Source: Eutreptiella sp. 'Long Island Sound 2002' (lineage: Eukaryota; Euglenozoa; Euglenophyceae; Eutreptiales; Eutreptiaceae). Taken from it: 64,000 nucleotides of DNA. The stretch lies in NCBI GenBank assembly GCA_964036045.1, contig CAXIWF010000898.1, forward strand, positions 1 to 64,000, given 5' to 3'. The notes under the pieces are model-generated. The model saw only the letters and a list, made by a program, of their open reading frames with translations. It made no database searches and was not told the origin of the DNA. Shown piece after piece: positions 59,228 through 64,000 of the stretch; the first letter of the stretch is position 1, and every line of letters begins with the position of its first letter. The position numbers were made by a program, and so were the translations under genes.

Positions 59228-59636
59228 CCGTTCACCTCAACGAACTGGTTGTGGTTGTTGGGGAGGGTGCTGCAGCACTGGATTGGAAGTGCGGCTGGTG
59301 CTGGTCAGCCGGTGGTTGTGGAGGTGGTTGACGCGGCCTTGCTGGTCGGCCGTTGGGACTCCGGGTCGGCCGATGGGGCTGATGCAGGAGTCCTGGTCTG
59401 TGCACCTCTTCCACGGGCGCTGCGCGGTCAGGACGATGTTCTGGACGGCGCTGCGGGCTCCGTGACGAACTCGGCGCTGTCGCTGAGTGGCGCTGCGAGC
59501 TGCTGCGCTGCGCTGCGAGACGCTGCGCTGCGCTGCGAGCTGCGAGCTGCGCCGCGCTGCTGCGACGCGCTGCTCGGGGTTGGTGGCCCCGAGTGGCACG
59601 CGAGGGCTGGGTAACCCCGCGGCGGTAAAACGCTTT
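59228..59636 (-). other. 5' leader of element B with GC-rich hexamer repeat
   Basis: 409 bp between the 5' LTR and ORF1. 59490-59576 is built of GCTGCG, GCTGCGA and GCTGCGC units (+ strand), a low-complexity tract able to form strong RNA structure. No TGG-type primer-binding site is visible next to the LTR end at 59636, where the sense strand reads AAAGCGTTTTACC. The priming mechanism is therefore unclear. Confidence 0.65.
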
Positions 59637-62582
59637 TGACGCGTTCCCGTGGGGGGCCGGCCACGGGACGCTGCGGTGACACGCACAAGTGAGCAGGCAG
59701 GCAAGGCACTACGCTCACAAGGGCATCAATACGCCTGTGTCATGTGACAAAGCGTTTCAGAATCCTTGCCACTCTGCAAAGAGGGAACGAAAGTACGTAC
59801 AGCAACACATCAGGATATGTACACATGGGGTTAAGACTGGACTGGGGTAAGGGCATCAAGGGACAATAGACACTCAGTCCCGACTCATATCCCAATCCCA
59901 GGTCCGACCCTCTCAGTGGCTGATGGGGGCGGGGGCTCAAACACAACCCATGCCCTGCTCAGTCCGGACCCTGAAACCCTGCCAGTGGGAGAGGTGTCCC
60001 ACACAGCCACAGGCGAGTTCCTGGGAACCGATGGGTTCCAAGGCCAACCGACAGTGGCTCCCTATGCTCCCTTAACGGCAGGTCCCAACTCCACTCTGGG
60101 CCAGAGATATGGCCCCGCCATTATCACCCAGGAGTTGGTAGCTAAAAATGGGCTGTTTCAGCCCAAACTGAAATTGGCTTGAAAAACTCCAAAATTGACC
60201 CCTCGTCCGGACCCGCCAGAGGTAGGGACGAGGCAACTGACCCTATGCCCTTCGAGTACGAACTCCCTGGAGCCCTCACCCAACCTGGTTCCCTCTGAGG
60301 TCCCGGCATCAGGGCAACACGGATGAGTCATGTGGGGTCATGATGCCAAAATCACCAAAATTGGCGTCATTCCCACGCGCGGCTCGCTCGGCCAAGGTGA
60401 GGCCAATGGCTCACAGGGTAGGAGGCAGGACCTAGGACTTATATCTGAGTGTACAACTTGGATTTAGGTCCGGGCTCCCTATGGGCTTAGAGAAATGGGG
60501 CCGCCAATTGACCACACGGAAGGGGGAAATTGGGGTCCCAAAATTGGGTCATTTTGGCTGCTTGAAATGAGCCAAAATTCGGTGTGCTCCCAATAGTATA
60601 TCTCCACGCCGGCTTGGAGATCGGATCCGCCATTCCATACGTGATCCACCAGGAGTCCAACGGAGACTCCCATGCCCTTGGCTCTCAAAGATCTCCATGC
60701 CACTCGGCGTGGTTACGATCCCAATTGGGTCCACAAATGCAAAAATGGCAAAATTGTCCATACTCAATTTGGCCTAGCGCCTTGACGAAGGCGGCTCCGC
60801 TTCGCCCACGTGGTGTGTGGACCATGGGGACCATTACCCATAACACCCATGTCATATATGGTCCATTGGTCCATGCGTCCGGCGTGCACGAGGGTTAGAA
60901 CATAGTGCACGGCGGGCAGCAAGAGTGGAAAAATGCTCAAAATGGCCAAAATTGCGCACACTCATGGTTAGGGCAAATGAGGCACATGCCCGACTCGGAC
61001 CGGAGTGTGCCATAGGATTGGTATCAAGTCATATATGTCCAACATATCTTTGGGGCGTCGCCCAACTCCTCCGGTATTGGGAATGGCAGGGTCGCCAAGT
61101 GAGCCCATGATTTGGGATAGTCCCAAATCGCCAACATGGCGGCCACGGTATGCCAAGCCTAAGAGGAGTTATTCGCCGGGTCCAAGATATGTTGACTACC
61201 GAAGTATGTACCCTCATATCATACTTGGGTCATGATGTCAATTGAGCGCAACGTTGAAATACACGGTCGCCACTTGACATCATGACGGGCCAAAAATGGC
61301 AAAATTGGCACAAAGACAAACCAAAGTGCCTTGAAAGGCGCATAATTATATTATAATATCTTTGGCTTGGATCGTGCAATCACTTAATCCTTCTAAACAC
61401 AATGACTTGACACCAATGACCTTCGATCCCACGTATGTGCTCCACTTGGGGCGCCTTGAAAGGTTACGAGCGCTGCTTCCCAAGTGGGCACATGAAAATA
61501 TGGAAAAATGTAAAATACACACCTTGCTCCCAACGCATCGCTTCGGGATCACCACACCAGCTTCCCTTCACGAAGGTTAGGCTTGCAATTGACCGTAGGG
61601 AGTACGGAGAAGGGGCTTGCACAATATGAGGTCCATTGGCGGGCTTGTCTTGGAGCAATAGGCCCGCCAAATGGGCACGCAACACAACACATGGCACATA
61701 CCAAATATTGCCCAAAAATGTAGCTCCCACCACGATATGTCATGCCCCTCCAAGGGCATAACTTTGTGTCAATCGCTCATAGGAACTCAAGGAGAGTTCC
61801 TATGCAACACCAACACTTGCGCGCTACACTCGAAAGTTATCTTAACGCACGCAATGTCATGGCCAAAGAGTTATAACGCAAACTCTACCCTCTTGACCAT
61901 GATCCATTACACTAGCGCGCACGTGTGGATACGCAAGGCATATAATGCTTCCTAAATTACGTCGGGAGTATTGTGAATACATCCCACGTTTCCTTATCGT
62001 AAATCCTCGCAAGCAACACGAGATATGACCTTCACAAGTGGCCTCACGAATCAACTTTATTTTGCCCATATCTTTAAGACAAATGGAGGGCAAGATAAAA
62101 GGGAAGTTGATTCGTGCATACGGAAGCACGTAGGTCCACTCGAAAGAGGTCAAATCAAGTGCGGGGATGTCGAAGTCGAAAATCCGATTTCGACATCCTG
62201 AAAAATTCGGATTAAGGTTGCGAGTATTAATTATGAAAATGGCGGAAGCATCCATGCAGTTCCTGGCGACTTTGGAGCCTTCGTCGCGGATAGCGTTAAA
62301 ATTTCCATTATAAACAGTTAAACTGGCGGTTACGGTAAAGTCGCGAACCAACCGCCAGCAGTCAAAACAGTGAGTATCAGAACGGAAGCATAAAAATTGA
62401 CGGAAACAATATGAAAATAAAACCCTGTTGATTCCTGATATTCTGATACACAAATCTCCGCTGGCGGTGCATCGGTTGCCGATGCGGGGCTTCACGGCAC
62501 GGAACACGCCGTGCATGGGGTTAGTGGACCGGAGACCGGTTGTATGCCGTAACCTGGCCATGGGGTTCTGGGTACCGCTTCA
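59637..62582 (-). repeat. 5' LTR of element B
   Basis: 2,946 bp, identical in length to the LTR at 45398-48343 with about seven substitutions. It drives the minus-strand transcript. It has TG...CA ends and carries the same U3 ORF (61857-62561) and the same inverted repeat (62165-62198). Confidence 0.95.
61857..62561 (-). CDS. Uncharacterised 234-aa ORF in U3 of the 5' LTR of B
   Basis: Second copy of the ORF at 47618-48322 with the same predicted protein. In this LTR it would lie upstream of the transcription start of the element, so only the 3' LTR copy would be on the element's own RNA. No family recognised. Confidence 0.3.
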   Translation of the reverse strand: MARLRHTTGLRSTNPMHGVFRAVKPRIGNRCTASGDLCIRISGINRVLFSYCFRQFLCFRSDTHCFDCWRLVRDFTVTASLTVYNGNFNAIRDEGSKVARNCMDASAIFIINTRNLNPNFSGCRNRIFDFDIPALDLTSFEWTYVLPYARINFPFILPSICLKDMGKIKLIREATCEGHISCCLRGFTIRKRGMYSQYSRRNLGSIICLAYPHVRASVMDHGQEGRVCVITLWP

Positions 62583-62586
62583 CTAT
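62583..62586 (+). repeat. Right target-site duplication of element B
   Basis: CTAT directly after the terminal CA of the B LTR, matching 45394-45397. The gag sequence of element A resumes here. Confidence 0.85.
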
Positions 62587-63862
62587 TGCCACCTCCAAGA
62601 TAGTGGTGAACCTGCCTGAATTCACAGGCAAGGACCTCAGCGAGTTCGCTGAGAACTTTGGCCGGTTCCTACGACTGACCGGCCAAACCCACGCGAGTGG
62701 GCGAGTTAAGTGCGACCTGCTCCTGCAGTGCTGCAAGACGAAGTACCTGGAGAAGCAGGTCAGGCAGATCGTCACCAACTCCGCCACCTTTGCCGACGTG
62801 TTGGTTGCCCTGGAGAGGCAGTACCCAACCTACGAGACCGACCTCTCCATCAGGGCCGAGATCCAGAACCTGCCCGTGCTGCCGAACAACCCCAAACCCG
62901 GCAGGGTCTCCGAGCTGTTGGCGGACCTGGACCACTGGGCTGGGCGACTGACGCCCGGTTCCTACAGCAGCGACGACCTGCTGTTTTGGTTGTGCTCCAA
63001 GCTCCCCCGTGAGCTATGGGACGAGTGCCGTCTGACGGCTGAGCGCAAGGCTAGATCCCTCCGCTACGAGGATCTATGCGTGCTGCTCCTGGAGATGGCG
63101 CTGGAGAAGGAGAGCGACCAACACCTGAACCACTACCGTCCTGGTGGTGGAGGTTCTGGAGGCAAAGGGTACCAAGGGTCCCGACCTGGGCAGGGGACTA
63201 CCCCCAAACACGCCCACGCCCGCCTAATGGAGAACGTGAAGGAGCTATTCTGGTGTGATGCCAGAGATGAACAGGGCCACCTGCAGCATGCCTCCGACTG
63301 CGAGCAGCGAGACTGCTTTGTTGTCCAGGGGAAGCAGCAGGAAAAGATCACCGGCGCCAAGGTGAAGATGCCGGATCATTACCGCTGCACCATCACGTGT
63401 GCATTCTGCGGTAAGCGGAAGCACTATGAGGACGAGTGCTACCATAAGCAACGCCTATCGGCGAAGCTTAAGGGGGAAGATCCTGGCAAAAGCTCAGGCA
63501 AAGGTGGAGGCAAGGCCAAAGGCAACGACTCCGGCAAGGGCAAGTCGAAAGGACGTGGTCAAGGTGGTCAAGACAAGGGTCAAGGCGGACGAGGAGGAGG
63601 CGCTAATCGCCAGAACGACAACAAGAACAAGGACAAGAACGGAGGTAACCCCAACCCTAATCCAGGGGGGAACTCCGAGCCCTCTGGAGGGCAGTCTGGA
63701 CCTACCACACGCTCACAGACGCAGGCCCAGCAAGAACAAGGAGCCAAGCGTGAGCATGAAGGTGGTGACGACGGCAACGCCAAGAAGAGAAGCCGTTTCA
63801 TGAGGATGGCCCGCAAATTGCGGAACAAGGGGTTCGAGGTGACCTGTCCCGCGGAGTTCTGA
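62587..63862 (+). pseudogene. gag of element A copy 2, 3' part
   Basis: Continuation of copy-2 gag after the B insertion: the capsid-like region, the CCHC zinc knuckle (CAFCGKRKHYEDEC) and the basic Gly/Lys tail, ending at TGA 63860-63862. It is nearly identical to copy 1 (differences such as E to G, F to S and N to K in the tail). Open frame continues upstream into the B LTR, but that part is not gag. Confidence 0.92.
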
Positions 63863-63903
63863 CGGGGACGCTCTGGTGGCACCCAAGACCTGGTGTTTTG
63901 GGT
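63860..63903 (+). promoter_or_regulatory. Readthrough signal of copy 2
   Basis: TGA-CGG followed by the same 9-bp hairpin (63881-63889 with 63895-63903) as in copy 1, with no base change. Its conservation between copies that differ elsewhere by about 1% is compatible with function but not strong evidence for it. Confidence 0.6.
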
Positions 63904-64000
63904 ACGTATCCGACTAGGGGGACGTGAATACCTGGGGGTACTGGATACTGGAGCCACAATATCGATAGTGGCCAAGAAAATTTTACCTTGTGGGAGCCTG
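63863..64000 (+). CDS. Pol of element A copy 2, 5' fragment
   Basis: Start of pol in frame with gag, containing the protease DTGA motif. It is cut by the window edge. The last ten bases already differ from copy 1 (TGGGAGCCTG against TCAGGGCCTG). Confidence 0.75.

Larger units (their letters stand above)
45398..62582 (-). mobile_element. Ty3/gypsy chromovirus B, 17,185 bp, full length
   Basis: Complete LTR retrotransposon on the minus strand: TG...CA ends, two 2,946-bp LTRs, a 4-bp target duplication, a polypurine tract next to the 3' LTR, and three long ORFs in order ORF1, gag, pol. The internal region is 11,293 bp. It is large for the family because of the long LTRs, an extra ORF of about 670 codons and a 1.5-kb 3' tract. 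The LTRs differ at about seven positions by eye (0.24%), which implies recent insertion. No stop or frameshift breaks the ORFs other than the single stops between them. Confidence 0.95.
43164..64000 (+). mobile_element. Ty3/gypsy chromovirus A, copy 2 (interrupted by B, runs off the right edge)
   Basis: Second copy of element A in tandem with copy 1. It has an LTR, an intact PBS, gag split at 45397/62583 by element B, the gag stop, and the first 138 bp after that stop, including the protease DTGA. Its 3' end is outside the window. Apart from the insertion it stays colinear with copy 1 at about 1% divergence. Confidence 0.88.

Overview
The window is repetitive eukaryotic DNA with no recognisable host gene. 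It holds a very long 11-bp satellite joined to nested Ty3/gypsy-type LTR retrotransposons with chromodomains (chromoviruses). Chromodomains, CCHC gag proteins, long LTRs and a primer-binding site complementary to an initiator tRNA-Met with an AGCAGAG acceptor stem all point to a nuclear eukaryotic genome. The lineage (alga, other protist, basal plant or animal) cannot be settled from the sequence. The setting looks like heterochromatin, possibly pericentromeric or subtelomeric.

Layout. (1) 1-32805: about 2,980 copies of CTCGGAAAATT and point variants, already in progress at base 1. Recurring variant markers and four 372-bp duplicated blocks show higher-order (segmental) amplification. The monomer has no stop codon in any frame on either strand, so the many long ORFs here are artefacts of composition. 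(2) 32806-44073: retrotransposon A, copy 1, on the + strand. It has a 5' LTR cut at the satellite junction, a PBS, gag (33721-36222), an in-frame UGA, pol (36253-41151), a 2-kb 3' non-coding tract, a polypurine tract, and an LTR shared with the next copy. (3) 43164-64000: retrotransposon A, copy 2, in tandem with copy 1. Its gag is split by element B, and its pol runs off the right edge. (4) 45398-62582: retrotransposon B, on the - strand and inserted in copy-2 gag. It is 17,185 bp long with two 2,946-bp LTRs that differ at about seven sites, a 4-bp target duplication, a polypurine tract and three long ORFs.

Expression. In A, gag and pol share one frame and are separated by a single UGA followed by CGG and a 9-bp hairpin. 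In B, three ORFs (an Ala/Glu coiled-coil protein with a PPPPY motif, a CCHC gag, and pol) all lie in one frame and are separated only by a UGA and a UAG-CGG. Stop-codon readthrough is therefore the likely route to Gag-Pol in both families. Both pol proteins also carry an extra domain between protease and reverse transcriptase. It resembles the degenerate Dam-type methyltransferase-like fold seen in some other retroelements (inference).

The points most worth follow-up are the single-frame three-ORF layout of B, the shared protease-RT spacer domain, the readthrough signal of A, the tRNA-like pol III promoter in the A LTR, the sense ORF in the U3 end of the B LTR, and the physical properties of the satellite (A-tracts phased to the helix and a heat-shock-element-like motif in every monomer).
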